Shown: piece after piece, positions 36,172 to 46,027 of the stretch
How the letters are laid out: each line of letters begins with the position of its first letter
Position numbering within the stretch: the stretch's first letter is position 1
Origin: Paracoccaceae bacterium
GTDB taxonomy: Bacteria; Pseudomonadota; Alphaproteobacteria; Rhodobacterales; Rhodobacteraceae
Reading direction: 5' to 3'
DNA: 64,000 bases
NCBI GenBank assembly: GCA_013214575.1
Contig: JABSSD010000027.1
Location: 1-64,000, forward strand
Notes under the pieces: generated by a model
What the model was told of the DNA's origin: nothing
The model's database searches: none
The model's input: only the letters and a program-made list of their open reading frames with translations
Translations under genes and position numbers: made by a program

Positions 36172-37221
36172 ATGCAAGAACCGCTGATTTTCGACGGCCA
36201 CAACGACCTATTACTGCGGCTGCATCAGCGCGACATATCTGTTGGTAAGGATGGCTTTCAGGGCTCTGGCGGACGGCATATCGATCTGGAGAAAGCCCGT
36301 TCCGGTGGCTTTGGTGGCGGATTTTTTGCCATTTATGTGCCCGGGGAACAGGGCCTGAGCCGTGATATGGATGAGATGATGGCGAGCAGCTATGACTTGC
36401 CGCTACCGCCACAAGTGAGCTGGGAGACCGCATCCAAAGTGGCGCTATCGCAGGCTTCATATCTTATCAATCTGGAGAGAGACGGCGCGTTAAAAATCTG
36501 TCGCAGCACCAAAGACATCCAGGACTGCATGACCAGCGGCATGATGGCCGCGGTGATGCACATGGAAGGTGCCGAGGCCATTGACCCCGACTTTCACACG
36601 CTTGATGTGTTGTATCAGGCCGGTCTGCGCTCACTTGGGCCGGTGTGGAGCCGTCCGACGATTTTCGCCAATGGGGTGCCATTCCGCTTTCCCAGCACGC
36701 CGGATATTGGCGCGGGCCTGACCGAGGACGGGATTAGGTTAGTCCATAAATGCAATGACTTGGGCGTCATGCTTGATCTGTCTCACCTGAACGAGGCCGG
36801 GTTCTGGGATGTTGCAAAGATCAGCACCAAACCGCTGGTCGCCACCCATTCCAATGCCTATGCACTGTGCCCGCACAGCCGCAATCTGACCGACCGCCAG
36901 CTGCATGCAATCCGCGACAGCGATGGGATGGTTGGTCTGAATTTCGCGGTCGCCTTCCTGCGCTCAGACGGCAGGATGGTCGAAGATACGCCCATTTCAA
37001 CCATGCTGGAACACCTCGATCACCTGATCGAGCAGCTGGGTGAAGACCGGGTTGGTCTCGGCTCAGACTTTGACGGTGCCGTGGTACCGGCAGAGATCAA
37101 GACCATCGCCGGACTGCCAAACCTGCGCTTGGCCATGCGTGAGCACGGCTATGGCGACGCACTGATCAGGAAACTCTGCCATCAAAACTGGCTGCGTGTC
37201 CTCGACCTGACCTGGACGTAA
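36172..37221 (+). CDS. Membrane dipeptidase-like M19 family metallopeptidase
   Basis: A 349-residue protein of the renal dipeptidase family, two-zinc amidohydrolase-fold enzymes that cleave dipeptides, including some with D-residues. Metal-binding positions are visible: HxD in DGHNDLLL at the start, the Glu in MHMEGAEAI, His residues in VATHSNAYALCPHSRNL, and Asp in GLGSDFDGAV. There is no signal peptide, so it is cytosolic. AGAGGA is six bases before the ATG. The peptide ABC importer genes follow after 45 bp, so imported dipeptides are probably its substrate (inference). Confidence 0.93.
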   Translation: MQEPLIFDGHNDLLLRLHQRDISVGKDGFQGSGGRHIDLEKARSGGFGGGFFAIYVPGEQGLSRDMDEMMASSYDLPLPPQVSWETASKVALSQASYLINLERDGALKICRSTKDIQDCMTSGMMAAVMHMEGAEAIDPDFHTLDVLYQAGLRSLGPVWSRPTIFANGVPFRFPSTPDIGAGLTEDGIRLVHKCNDLGVMLDLSHLNEAGFWDVAKISTKPLVATHSNAYALCPHSRNLTDRQLHAIRDSDGMVGLNFAVAFLRSDGRMVEDTPISTMLEHLDHLIEQLGEDRVGLGSDFDGAVVPAEIKTIAGLPNLRLAMREHGYGDALIRKLCHQNWLRVLDLTWT

Positions 37222-37266
37222 CACTGACCCAGGTCCAATTCCAAAAACCAAAAAGGGAGTAATAAC

Positions 37267-38862
37267 ATGAATGCATTTACCAAACTGATGGGGACCGCCG
37301 CGCTTGGCTTTGCCATGGGCGCTGTTGCCCTGCCCGTGATGGCAGAAACACCGGCCAATATGCTGGTCATTGCCAACCGCATTGACGACATCACCACACT
37401 GGACCCGGCGCAAAGCTTTGAATTTGCTGGCTCAGACGTGCTGCGCAACATCTACGGCAGGCTGGTCAACTTTGACCCGCTGGATCTGGATGCCGGCTAT
37501 CAGGCCGATCTGGCGACAAGCTGGACCGTGTCCGAGGATGGCCGCACCATCACCTTTACCATGCGTGAAGGCGTCAAGTTCCACTCGGGCAACCCAGTGC
37601 GCGCCGAAGACGTTGCGTTTTCGTTCAAGCGCGTTGTCGCATTGAACAAAACCCCATCGTTCATTCTGACCCAGTTTGGCTTCACTCCTGAAAACATGGA
37701 TGAGACCATCACCGTGGACGGCAACACCGTGTCGATCACCACCGACAAGCGTTACGCCACCTCCTTTGTGCTGAACTGCCTGACTGCGACCATCGCTGGC
37801 ATCGTTGACGAAGTGACCGTCATGGCCAACGAAGTAGACGGTGATTTTGGCAACGAATGGCTGAAGACCCACTCGGCCGGTTCCGGCGCCTATAGCCTGG
37901 CCAGCTGGAAGCCCAAGGAAAGCGTCACTCTGAACGCCAACCCTGATTTCTATCTTGGTGAGCCGGCGATGAAGCGGGTGAAAGTGACGCACGTCCAGGA
38001 AAGCGCCACCCAGCGTCTGATGCTGGAACGCGGCGACATTGATGTCGCGCGGAACCTGAACCCAGCCGATGTCGAAGGTATCCGCAAGGCCGAAGGCGTC
38101 GAGGTCATGGAGGAGATGCGCGGTCGTCTGATGTATATCTCGATGAACCAAAAGCACCCCGAGCTGTCCAAGCCCGAAGTCCGTCAGGCGCTGAAGTACC
38201 TGATCGACTATGAAGGCATGCAGAACAGCTTCCTCAAAGGCGCTTACGTCACCCACCAGAATTTCCTGCCGCGCACCTATCTGGGTGCTGTGGACGAGAA
38301 CCCGTTCTCGCTGAACGTCGAAAAAGCCAAGGCGCTGCTGGCCGAAGCTGGCGTTGATGGTCTGGAGCTGACGGTTGGTGTGCGTGATGCGCAGGAACGT
38401 CTGGAAATCGGTCAGTCGCTGCAGAACACCTTTGCGATGGCCGGCATTAAGCTGACCCTCGAAGTGGGCACCGGCAAGCAGGTTCTGTCCAAGTATCGCG
38501 CTCGTGAACTGGACATCTATCTGGGTGCATGGGGGCCGGACTATCCGGATCCACACACCAACGCTGGTACCTTTGCCTATAACCCCGACAACTCGGACGC
38601 GGCGCAGGCTACTGGTCTTTTGGCGTGGCGGAATGCTTGGGATACTGGTGGGTTGACTGAAAAGTCTGCTGCTGCCGTGGTTGAAGGCGATCGCAGCAAG
38701 CGTGAAGCGATGTATCACGAGATTCAGGCCACCTTCCGCGATACTTCGCCCTTTGCGGTGATGTTCCAGAAAATCGAACCTGCGGGCATTGCTGAAAACG
38801 TCGAAGGTCTGAACCTTGGCGGCGCGATCACAGCTGTCTCATATTGGGCCGTGACCAAGTAA
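37267..38862 (+). CDS. Peptide-type ABC transporter substrate-binding protein (SBP family 5)
   Basis: A 531-residue periplasmic binding protein of the DppA/OppA family. The signal peptide ends at PVMA before ETPANML. The hallmark NIYGRLVNFDPLDLDAGYQADLATSWTVSEDGRTITFTLRE-like region is present (positions about 50-110), with REGVKFHSGNPV next. AAGGGAG is seven bases upstream of ATG. It is first of five transporter genes; the permease starts directly at its stop codon (TAAATG). Confidence 0.93.
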   Translation: MNAFTKLMGTAALGFAMGAVALPVMAETPANMLVIANRIDDITTLDPAQSFEFAGSDVLRNIYGRLVNFDPLDLDAGYQADLATSWTVSEDGRTITFTMREGVKFHSGNPVRAEDVAFSFKRVVALNKTPSFILTQFGFTPENMDETITVDGNTVSITTDKRYATSFVLNCLTATIAGIVDEVTVMANEVDGDFGNEWLKTHSAGSGAYSLASWKPKESVTLNANPDFYLGEPAMKRVKVTHVQESATQRLMLERGDIDVARNLNPADVEGIRKAEGVEVMEEMRGRLMYISMNQKHPELSKPEVRQALKYLIDYEGMQNSFLKGAYVTHQNFLPRTYLGAVDENPFSLNVEKAKALLAEAGVDGLELTVGVRDAQERLEIGQSLQNTFAMAGIKLTLEVGTGKQVLSKYRARELDIYLGAWGPDYPDPHTNAGTFAYNPDNSDAAQATGLLAWRNAWDTGGLTEKSAAAVVEGDRSKREAMYHEIQATFRDTSPFAVMFQKIEPAGIAENVEGLNLGGAITAVSYWAVTK

Positions 38863-39921
38863 ATGGCATCGACGCACTATACTCCGAAGAGGCAGCCCCG
38901 GCTGCCTCTTCCCTCTTGGCTTAAGGGTACGCTTGTCACCCTTGCGTCAATCTCGGTCACCATGTTGGGACTGCTGTTTGTCACCTTTTTTATCGGTCGG
39001 GTGATGCCCATTGACCCGGTACTGGCGGTGATTGGCGAACGCGCCACGCAGGACCAATACCATGCGGCCTATCTGGAACTTGGGCTCGATAGATCGCTGG
39101 CGGTGCAATTTGCCTATTACGTCTGGGACGTGCTGCACGGTGATTTTGGCATGTCGCTGCTGACGGCACGGCCAGTGTCACAGGACATTGCCCGAGTGTT
39201 TCCGGCGACCATGGAACTGGCCACCATTGGCATAATCTTTGGCATCGTGCTTGGCGTGCCGCTGGGGGTGATTGCCGCCGTCCGTCGTGGCAGCTGGATC
39301 GACCAGATCGCCCGTGTGGTGGCGCTGGTGGGCTATTCAATGCCGATCTTCTGGCTTGGCCTGATGGGCCTGTTGCTGTTCTACGGTATTCTCGGCTGGG
39401 TTGGCGGCCCGGGCCGTCAGGGCATCTTCTTTGAGGACACCTTCCCCTCGATCACTGGTATGATCCTAGTCGATGCCGCGCTGGCGCGCGACTGGCCTGC
39501 CTTCAAGGATGCGTTTTCCCATATCGTGCTGCCGGCTTCGCTGCTGGGCTACTACAGCCTGGCCTATATCAGCCGGATGACCCGCTCGTTCATGCTGGAG
39601 CAACTGTCGGCCGAATATGTCACCACTGCCCGCGTCAAAGGCATGAGCGAATGGGCGGTGGTCTGGAACCACGCCTTCCGCAATATCCGGGTGCAGCTGA
39701 TCACCGTGATCGCGCTGAGCTATGCTGGCCTGTTGGAGGGCTCGGTGCTGACCGAGATTATCTTCTCGTGGCCCGGCATCGGCAACTATATCACCACTGC
39801 GCTGCTGTCTGCGGATATGAACGCAGTTCTGGGCGGCACCGTTGTGGTTGGATTGATCTTCGTCTGTCTGAACATCTTTTCCGACCTGCTGTATAAAATC
39901 TTCGATCCGAGGTCCAAATGA
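38863..39921 (+). CDS. Peptide-type ABC transporter permease (DppB type)
   Basis: A 352-residue inner-membrane permease of the DppB/OppB family with six predicted helices. The first is SISVTMLGLLFVTFFIGRVMP. The EAA loop, YVTTARVKGMSEWAVVWNHAFRN, contacts the ATPase. It begins immediately after the binding protein stop and overlaps the next permease by four bases (ATGA). The DppB-type extended first periplasmic loop after the P-rich IDPVLAVIGERA is present. Substrate presumably peptides given the dipeptidase upstream. Confidence 0.93.
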   Translation: MASTHYTPKRQPRLPLPSWLKGTLVTLASISVTMLGLLFVTFFIGRVMPIDPVLAVIGERATQDQYHAAYLELGLDRSLAVQFAYYVWDVLHGDFGMSLLTARPVSQDIARVFPATMELATIGIIFGIVLGVPLGVIAAVRRGSWIDQIARVVALVGYSMPIFWLGLMGLLLFYGILGWVGGPGRQGIFFEDTFPSITGMILVDAALARDWPAFKDAFSHIVLPASLLGYYSLAYISRMTRSFMLEQLSAEYVTTARVKGMSEWAVVWNHAFRNIRVQLITVIALSYAGLLEGSVLTEIIFSWPGIGNYITTALLSADMNAVLGGTVVVGLIFVCLNIFSDLLYKIFDPRSK

Positions 39922-40835
39922 CCACTGAAACTCAAACACTGCGCGACTGGTTGCTGTCTGAGACGCCAACCTCGCGCCGACACGCCCGTCTGGCCGCGTT
40001 CTACAAGGGCTGGCTGACACTGCGTGCCAACCACATGGCGATGATTGGACTGGCGATTATTGCGCTGTTGCTTGGTACGGCGCTGTTTGCGCCATGGCTG
40101 GCGCCGCATGATCCCTTTGTGCAAGATCTGGCCTTCCGACTGCAACCGCTGGGCACCGAGGGTCACGTCCTGGGCACCGATTCACTGGGCCGCGACATTC
40201 TCAGCCGGATGATCTATGGCTCGCGGATCACGCTTTATATCGTGGCACTGGTGGTCATGATTGCCCCCATTGCCGGTCTTCTGGTGGGCACCATTGCAGG
40301 CTATGCCGGTGGCTGGACCGATATTGTCCTGATGCGGATCACCGACATCTTCCTGGCCTTTCCGCGTCTTATCCTGGCACTGGCCTTTGTCGCCGCGCTG
40401 GGTGCGGGGATTGAGAACGCGGTGCTGGCGATTGCCCTCACCGCCTGGCCACCCTATGCGCGGATGGCCCGCGCTGAGACGCTGACCATCCGTTCGTCGG
40501 ATTACATCAGCGCCATTCGCCTGCAAGGCGCCGGTCCTATGCGGATCATCACCAAACACATCTGGCCGCTGTGCATCAGTTCGCTGATCGTGCGGGTGAC
40601 GCTGGATATGGCCGGTATCATTCTGGCCGCTGCCGGTCTGGGCTTTCTGGGTCTTGGCGCCCAGCCACCCTCGCCTGAATGGGGCGCGATGATTTCCGAG
40701 GGTCGCCGGTTCATTCTGGATTACTGGTGGATTGCCACCATGCCCGGCCTTGCCATCTTTACGGTTTCGCTGGCCTTCAACCTGCTGGGTGACGGTCTGC
40801 GCGACGTGCTTGATCCAAAGGACAGCTCCTCATGA
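39918..40835 (+). CDS. Peptide-type ABC transporter permease (DppC type)
   Basis: A 305-residue partner permease of the DppC/OppC family. It has the N-terminal cytoplasmic segment, a first helix at LAIIALLLGTALFAPWL, the GTDSLGRDILSRMIYGSR motif typical of DppC proteins, and the EAA loop YISAIRLQGAGPMRIITKHIWP. It overlaps both the DppB-type gene and the first ATPase gene by ATGA, so the whole transporter is translationally coupled. Confidence 0.94.
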   Translation: MTTETQTLRDWLLSETPTSRRHARLAAFYKGWLTLRANHMAMIGLAIIALLLGTALFAPWLAPHDPFVQDLAFRLQPLGTEGHVLGTDSLGRDILSRMIYGSRITLYIVALVVMIAPIAGLLVGTIAGYAGGWTDIVLMRITDIFLAFPRLILALAFVAALGAGIENAVLAIALTAWPPYARMARAETLTIRSSDYISAIRLQGAGPMRIITKHIWPLCISSLIVRVTLDMAGIILAAAGLGFLGLGAQPPSPEWGAMISEGRRFILDYWWIATMPGLAIFTVSLAFNLLGDGLRDVLDPKDSSS

Positions 40836-41689
40836 CAACTCTTTTGGACGTAGAAAACCTGTGGGTGCGGTTTCCCAGCCGTACTGGCGTCTTTGACGCA
40901 GTCCGCGGCATCTCCTTTTCACTGGGCCGCGAGCGGCTGGGCATTGTTGGCGAAAGTGGCTCGGGCAAATCGCTGACCGGCCGCGCCATCCTGCGGCTGA
41001 TCCACAAGCCCGGCATCGTCGAGGCAGATCATATCAAGCTGCACGGCGATAATCTGCTGGCAAAATCCGAGCGTGAGATGCGGGCAGTGCGCGGCGAGAA
41101 GATCTCGATGGTAATGCAGGACCCCAAGTTCTCGTTGAATCCGGTGATGAGGGTGGGCGATCAGATCATCGAGGCCTACCGGCTGCACGCCAAGGCCAGC
41201 AAGGCCGAGGCCTATCGGAAATCGGTTGAGATGCTGGAAGCGGTGTCGATCCGCGACGCGGACCGGGTGATGAAGGCCTACCCGCATGAGATGTCGGGCG
41301 GCATGGGCCAGCGCATCATGATCGCGATGATGCTGATCCCCAACCCGGAAATCCTGATTGCGGACGAGCCGACCTCGGCGCTGGATGTATCGGTGCAGGG
41401 TCAGGTTCTGTCGATCATGGACAAGCTGGTAAAAGAGCGCGGCATGGGTCTGATCTTTATCAGCCACGATCTGAACCTGGTGTCGCAGTTCTGCGACCGG
41501 GTGCTGATCATGTATGCCGGCCGTATCGTCGAGGTCTGTGACGCCGCCAAGCTGCACGAGGCTAAACACCCCTATACTCGGGGATTATTGGGCAGCCTGC
41601 CCCGGTTCGACGAACCCCGCGACAGGTTACAAGTCTTGACCCGAGATCCGGCTTGGCGAGAAGCCCCCAGCGTGGAGGGTCGACTATGA
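40832..41689 (+). CDS. Peptide-type ABC transporter ATPase (DppD type)
   Basis: A 285-residue ATPase with Walker [11 protein letters not shown], signature [13 protein letters not shown] and Walker [15 protein letters not shown]. Shorter than the usual 320-330 residues of DppD: it ends just after the start of the oligopeptide-transporter C-terminal domain ([13 protein letters not shown]) and may lack the complete iron-sulfur-type Cys motif seen in some homologues. Overlaps the next ATPase gene by four bases. Confidence 0.92.
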   Translation: MTTLLDVENLWVRFPSRTGVFDAVRGISFSLGRERLGIVGESGSGKSLTGRAILRLIHKPGIVEADHIKLHGDNLLAKSEREMRAVRGEKISMVMQDPKFSLNPVMRVGDQIIEAYRLHAKASKAEAYRKSVEMLEAVSIRDADRVMKAYPHEMSGGMGQRIMIAMMLIPNPEILIADEPTSALDVSVQGQVLSIMDKLVKERGMGLIFISHDLNLVSQFCDRVLIMYAGRIVEVCDAAKLHEAKHPYTRGLLGSLPRFDEPRDRLQVLTRDPAWREAPSVEGRL

Positions 41690-42441
41690 GCGACGCCATT
41701 TCGATCCAAAACCTGAACGTCTGGTTTGGCGAACACAATGACCTGTTTCAGGCGGTCAAGAATGCCAGCCTGACAGTGGCCAAAGGCGCCAGCTTTGGCC
41801 TGGTCGGCGAAAGCGGCTCGGGCAAATCCACCATTCTGCGGGCGCTGACCGGACTGGCGCCGCAGTGGGAGGGTAGCATGTCGATCAACGGCACCGACCT
41901 GACTGAAAAGCGAAACAAGCAGTTTTACAAAACCGTACAGATGGTGTTTCAGGACCCCTATGCCTCGCTGCACCCGCGCCAGTCGGTGGATCAGGTGCTG
42001 TCGGAAACCCTGACATTGCACGGCTTTCGCGATATTGATGACCGGGTCAACAAACTGCTGCTGGACGTCGGCCTTGGCCCGGCGTTCCGGTTCCGCTATC
42101 CGCACCAGTTGTCCGGTGGCCAACGGCAACGTATCGCCATTGCCCGCGCATTGGCGGCAGAGCCCAAGATCCTGTTGCTGGATGAGCCGACCTCGGCGCT
42201 GGATGTCTCGGTGCAGGCCGAGATCCTCAACCTGCTGTGTGATTTGCGGGCCGAACATGGGCTAACCTATCTGATGGTCTCGCATGATCTGGCGGTGGTG
42301 GCCCATATGTGCGAACGCGCCGCCGTGATGCAAAACGGTGAGATTGTCGAGATCATCGAGGTCGCCGACATGCGCGCTGGCAGGACACAACATGACTATA
42401 CCGCGCAATTGCTGCACGCCTCGGCCAATCGGGTCACCTAA
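41686..42441 (+). CDS. Peptide-type ABC transporter ATPase (DppF type)
   Basis: A 251-residue second ATPase with Walker [11 protein letters not shown]-loop FQDPYASLHPRQ, signature LSGGQRQR and Walker [15 protein letters not shown]. Start ATG 41686 has GGAGGG upstream and overlaps the preceding stop; a reading 33 bases longer is unnecessary. It also stops early, without the long C-terminal oligopeptide domain, so both ATPases of this importer are short. Last gene of the operon; a hairpin follows 12 bp downstream. Confidence 0.92.
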   Translation: MSDAISIQNLNVWFGEHNDLFQAVKNASLTVAKGASFGLVGESGSGKSTILRALTGLAPQWEGSMSINGTDLTEKRNKQFYKTVQMVFQDPYASLHPRQSVDQVLSETLTLHGFRDIDDRVNKLLLDVGLGPAFRFRYPHQLSGGQRQRIAIARALAAEPKILLLDEPTSALDVSVQAEILNLLCDLRAEHGLTYLMVSHDLAVVAHMCERAAVMQNGEIVEIIEVADMRAGRTQHDYTAQLLHASANRVT

Positions 42442-42452
42442 AGCCTTCTGAA

Positions 42453-42475
42453 CTGCCCGGCCTCCCGCCGGGCAG
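42453..42475 (+). terminator. Hairpin after the peptide ABC operon
   Basis: Perfect 9-bp stem CTGCCCGGC / GCCGGGCAG with a 5-base loop, 11 bp after the last ATPase stop. No T-run follows, so it may stabilise the 3' end or act with Rho. Confidence 0.5.
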
Positions 42476-42590
42476 TGACAGCCCCACCTGCGGGAATATG
42501 GCATCGGTTGCTTTTAACATTTTTATCTCCCCGATTCACATTCCAGATCAAATCACCATATAAGGGTTTGAGGACAGGAAGGATTTCATC

Positions 42591-43460
42591 ATGCAACTGC
42601 CATTCAACGGAGCCATCAGCGCCTATTATGAAGACGCTGCGCCGGACGCGGTTCGGGATGCGATCCGTGGCGGAGACAAAGACGAAATCCTGAGCCAGAG
42701 CTACCCACATCAGGACAGGATGCGCCGCAAGACCTATGAGATAGAAATGGCCAAACTGCAGGTCGAACTGGTAAAAATGCAGGCCGGAATAAAGCAATCC
42801 GGCGACCGCATCGTGATCCTGTTCGAAGGCCGGGATGCCTCTGGAAAAGGTGGAACAATCAAGCGGTTCCGGGAAAACCTTAATCCGCGCGGCGCCCGTG
42901 TTGTGGCGCTTGGCAAACCCTCAGAGGCGGAGCAGACCCAATGGTATTTCCAGCGATATATTGACCATTTGCCATCTGGCGGCGAGATCAGCTTTTTTGA
43001 TCGGAGCTGGTACAATCGCGGCGTTGTGGAAAAAGTGTTTGGCTTTTGCAGTGACGATCAGCGCGAACGGTTTTTCAGGCAGCTTGACGGGTTTGAGCGC
43101 GCGTTGGTAGATGACGGGGTCAAACTGTTCAAGATCTGGCTGAATGTCGGCCGTGCCGAGCAACTCCGTCGGTTTCTTGAGCGCGAGAAGGATCCGCTAA
43201 AGCAATGGAAACTAAGCCCGATCGACATCAAGGGACTTGAGCGTTGGGAGGATTACAGCGCCGCAATTGGCGACACATTAGCGCGCAGCCACAGCGATGT
43301 GGCGCCTTGGACGGTGATCCGATCGGAAGACAAACGGCGGGCACGACTGTCAGCTATTCGTCATGTCTTAAGCGCATTGTCCTATGATAACAAAGATGTA
43401 ACTGCGCTTGGTGCAATTGACAAAAAAATCTGTGGAGGTCCGGAAATCTGGGATGCCTAA
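42591..43460 (+). CDS. ppk2: Polyphosphate kinase 2 (PPK2)
   Basis: A 289-residue PPK2-family kinase that transfers phosphate between polyphosphate and nucleotides. Walker A is GRDASGKGG at residues 80-88, Walker B-type [13 protein letters not shown] is near 133-145, and the lid contains Arg/Lys residues in [14 protein letters not shown] single PPK2 domain of this length fits class I, which makes GTP or ATP from the diphosphate using polyphosphate. It overlaps the TetR gene by eight bases. The N-terminal 45 residues are less conserved. With the Ppx/GppA gene at 10.9 kb it points to active polyphosphate turnover. Confidence 0.93.
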   Translation: MQLPFNGAISAYYEDAAPDAVRDAIRGGDKDEILSQSYPHQDRMRRKTYEIEMAKLQVELVKMQAGIKQSGDRIVILFEGRDASGKGGTIKRFRENLNPRGARVVALGKPSEAEQTQWYFQRYIDHLPSGGEISFFDRSWYNRGVVEKVFGFCSDDQRERFFRQLDGFERALVDDGVKLFKIWLNVGRAEQLRRFLEREKDPLKQWKLSPIDIKGLERWEDYSAAIGDTLARSHSDVAPWTVIRSEDKRRARLSAIRHVLSALSYDNKDVTALGAIDKKICGGPEIWDA

Positions 43461-44070
43461 ACGCGGTTATCATCACGGTAATTTACGCCAAGCGCTGATT
43501 GAGGCCGCATTGCGGCTGATTGAAGTCAAAGGCCCAACCGGCTTCACCTTGTCGGAAGCCGCCAAGCAGGCTGGGGTAACCCCGGCGGCAGTCTATCGGC
43601 ATTTTGAGGGCCGCGAGGACCTGATTGCCGAAGCGGCACGTCAGGGATTTTCAATGTTTGCCGACCTGATGCAATATGCCTACGAAAAGGGCCAGCCCTC
43701 GGCCCTGGCGGCTTTTGAATCCACCGGCCGCGCCTATCTGGCCTTTGCCCGCAAACATCCGGGCCATTACATCGCCATGTTCGAGAGCGGTATTTCCGTC
43801 AATCGAACGCCTGAGCTGGCCGACGCTGCCAGCCGTGCCCGCGGTATTTTTGAGCGGGCCGCCGCCGAGTTATGCGAGCATATTCCACCGCATAAGCGCC
43901 CGCCGGCCTCGATGTTTTCGGCCCATATTCTGGCGCTTAGCCACGGGGTTGTGGAACTCTACGCGCGCAACAGCCCCGGCACCGCCTCGCCCTATTCCCC
44001 CGAAGATCTGCTGGAAAGCGGCATTGGCATTTACCTGCGCGGGTTGGGGCTGATCGAACCTGACACTTAG
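43453..44070 (+). CDS. TetR/AcrR family transcriptional regulator
   Basis: A 205-residue regulator. The N-terminal helix-turn-helix is clear: [31 protein letters not shown] at about residues 32-62, preceded by [16 protein letters not shown] as in many TetR proteins that sense acyl or aromatic ligands. The C-terminal domain (TetR_C_33-like) begins at [15 protein letters not shown]. Start is ATG 43453, nested in the end of ppk2, so the two genes are probably co-transcribed. No adjacent palindrome that would be its operator was noticed. Target genes unknown. Confidence 0.9.
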   Translation: MPKRGYHHGNLRQALIEAALRLIEVKGPTGFTLSEAAKQAGVTPAAVYRHFEGREDLIAEAARQGFSMFADLMQYAYEKGQPSALAAFESTGRAYLAFARKHPGHYIAMFESGISVNRTPELADAASRARGIFERAAAELCEHIPPHKRPPASMFSAHILALSHGVVELYARNSPGTASPYSPEDLLESGIGIYLRGLGLIEPDT

Positions 44071-44085
44071 CCCCTGCAATCCCAG

Positions 44086-45447
44086 ATGCGATATGTAACA
44101 TGTCCAATCGCAGCGCAAAAACACGAGCAGCCCTTGGTACACAGAATAGCCTATTGTGGTTCAGACGGAAAAAGAAGGCTATCGCGCGCGATTTGGCCGC
44201 TTGTCGTTGCACTGATGCTGCCGGGATGCGGCGAAAACATCTATAACGAGCTCAAACTGATGCCGTCCCCTACCGTCTATGTCGATGGCGATCTGGATCC
44301 CTTTAACAATCGCAGTGCCCAGCAAATCCAGGCCCACACCCAACTGTTCTACGCGACGGACAGGCGGGTGGCTGGGGCGGATGACAAACAGGCCTTTTAC
44401 ACCAATGAAAGGGGCATCGCCCTGCGCACCGGGGTCGCCAACGTCAAAATGACCCCGCCGGCAGAGGACTGGGACAGCCTGCATCGCATCACATTGGCTG
44501 GAGAGCGCGATATCGCGCGCACCCTTAAGGTATCAGCGGTGCATGAAATCGGACCAATGCCGTTTTCCTCGAGTGACGAGCATGGGATACCCCTGCCCGA
44601 CCACATCACCAGAAAAGCGGCCAGTATTTTCTCAAAAAGCATCGACCGCCAATTAGTCCTGTCCGGCAACCGAGACGTTTTTATCTATGTCCACGGCTAT
44701 AACGTCGATTTCGAATACCCAACCCTGGTCTCCAAAGAGCTACAGCATTTCCTGGGATATCAAGGCGCCTTCATCAGTTACAATTGGCCCGCAACGCCAA
44801 ACCGACTCGCTTACATCCGTGACCTGGAAACCGCCAGCGCCACCCGGCGTAACCTGCGAAAACTGATTGAATTCTTGTCGGACAACACCGATGCACGCAG
44901 AATTCACCTGATCGGCTATAGTACCGGATCGCGACTGGTGTTTGAGGTCGCCTATCAGATTGCCCTGCAAAATCAGGTGTCCGGGACCCGCCGGGCGCGG
45001 CTGGGGCAAGTCATCCTGATCGGCAGCGATCTGGACAGAACCTATTTTATTCAAGCGCTTGCGGACGGGTTGCTGGAAGGAATGGATCACTTGTCGATCT
45101 ATATGTCGGGCAGTGACGCGGCGCTGAACATCAGTCGTATTGTGTTTGGCCGCAACCGTTTGGGTCAGGTTGCTGCCGAAGGTGAGGTTTCATCGGGCAT
45201 TGAGGACCTCTTGCTCGCCGCGCCGCGACTGTCATTGATTGATGCCAGCAATGCGCCAGGGGTCGATCTGGGCAACGGCCATTGGTATTTTCGCTCGTCG
45301 CCCTGGACCAGCAGCGATATCTTTGTTTCCCTGCTCAAAGGTCTGTCACCGGCGACTCGTGGATTGGCCCGGGTGCCGGGCAGCGCCCTCTGGCAGTTCC
45401 CCGCCGATTATCCAGATCGATTGAAGTCTGCCCTGACTGCCGACTGA
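44086..45447 (+). CDS. DUF900 alpha/beta-hydrolase lipoprotein
   Basis: A 453-residue protein of the DUF900/esterase-lipase superfamily. A lipobox LMLPGC puts the lipidated Cys at residue 48, so a membrane-anchored, periplasmic location is likely; the 25-residue stretch ahead of the signal helix suggests the true start may be a downstream TTG, but none is well supported. The fold shows VFIYVHGYNVDFEY as the oxyanion strand, the nucleophile elbow HLIGYSTGSR (GYSTG, Ser), an Asp in GSDLDRTYF, and a His in NGHWYF. Enzymatic substrate unknown. Confidence 0.85.
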   Translation: MRYVTCPIAAQKHEQPLVHRIAYCGSDGKRRLSRAIWPLVVALMLPGCGENIYNELKLMPSPTVYVDGDLDPFNNRSAQQIQAHTQLFYATDRRVAGADDKQAFYTNERGIALRTGVANVKMTPPAEDWDSLHRITLAGERDIARTLKVSAVHEIGPMPFSSSDEHGIPLPDHITRKAASIFSKSIDRQLVLSGNRDVFIYVHGYNVDFEYPTLVSKELQHFLGYQGAFISYNWPATPNRLAYIRDLETASATRRNLRKLIEFLSDNTDARRIHLIGYSTGSRLVFEVAYQIALQNQVSGTRRARLGQVILIGSDLDRTYFIQALADGLLEGMDHLSIYMSGSDAALNISRIVFGRNRLGQVAAEGEVSSGIEDLLLAAPRLSLIDASNAPGVDLGNGHWYFRSSPWTSSDIFVSLLKGLSPATRGLARVPGSALWQFPADYPDRLKSALTAD

Positions 45448-45486
45448 CCCGGCGACACTCGTCAACAAGCCGCCCCCTGGACAAGC

Positions 45487-45517
45487 AAAAAGGCCGCGCA
45501 ATTTGCACGGCCTTTTC
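45487..45517 (-). terminator. Terminator of the rplM-rpsI operon
   Basis: A 12-bp stem AAAAGGCCGYGC around a 5-base loop, with one G-U wobble in the minus-strand RNA, ending in a T-run. It lies 20 bp after rpsI and may also stop transcription from the converging DUF900 gene. Confidence 0.88.
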
Positions 45518-45536
45518 AATAAGATACGGTCTAAAC

Positions 45537-46022
45537 TTAACGCTTGGAGAACTGGAAGCTCTTCCGGGCCTTGGCCTTACCGTATTTCTTACGTTCCACA
45601 ACACGGCTGTCGCGTGTCAGGAAGCCAGCAGCTTTCAGAGCGCCGCGCAGGTTGGGGTAATACAGCTGCAGGGCTTTGGAAATACCATGCTTGACCGCGC
45701 CGGCCTGACCCGACAGGCCACCACCTTTGACAGTGGCCCACACGTCAAACTGGTCTTCTGTACCAGTAATCTGAAACGGCTGGCGCAGGATCATCTGCAG
45801 GACCGGGCGGGCGAAATACACTTTGATTTCGCGACCGTTGACGGTGACCTTGCCGGAACCCGGCTTGATCCAAACGCGGGCAACAGCGTCTTTACGCTTG
45901 CCAGTTGCATAGGACCGGCCAAGTTCATCACGCACAGGATCGAGTACAATGATGTCTTCGGCGACAGCTTCAACGCCTGCAACGGCGCTCAGCTCTTCGA
46001 GAGTGTTGATCTGATCAGACAT
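45537..46022 (-). CDS. rpsI: 30S ribosomal protein S9
   Basis: A 161-residue S9 ending in the universal basic tail [17 protein letters not shown], whose last residues reach the P-site. Core segments [27 protein letters not shown] and [19 protein letters not shown] are intact. The N-terminal 35-residue acidic extension is normal in alphaproteobacteria. Follows rplM by five bases, with GGAG eleven bases upstream, as in most bacteria. Confidence 0.98.
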   Translation of the reverse strand: MSDQINTLEELSAVAGVEAVAEDIIVLDPVRDELGRSYATGKRKDAVARVWIKPGSGKVTVNGREIKVYFARPVLQMILRQPFQITGTEDQFDVWATVKGGGLSGQAGAVKHGISKALQLYYPNLRGALKAAGFLTRDSRVVERKKYGKAKARKSFQFSKR

Positions 46023-46027
46023 CTACA

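Noticed and set aside
37432-38718. 428-codon antisense open frame opposite the peptide-binding protein
   Set aside because: It is the complement of a GC-rich well-conserved gene; such long shadow frames arise from codon bias and the product has no motif.
41600-41616. GGTTCGA motif in the DppD-type gene
   Set aside because: It lies within an intact coding sequence with no tRNA structure around it.
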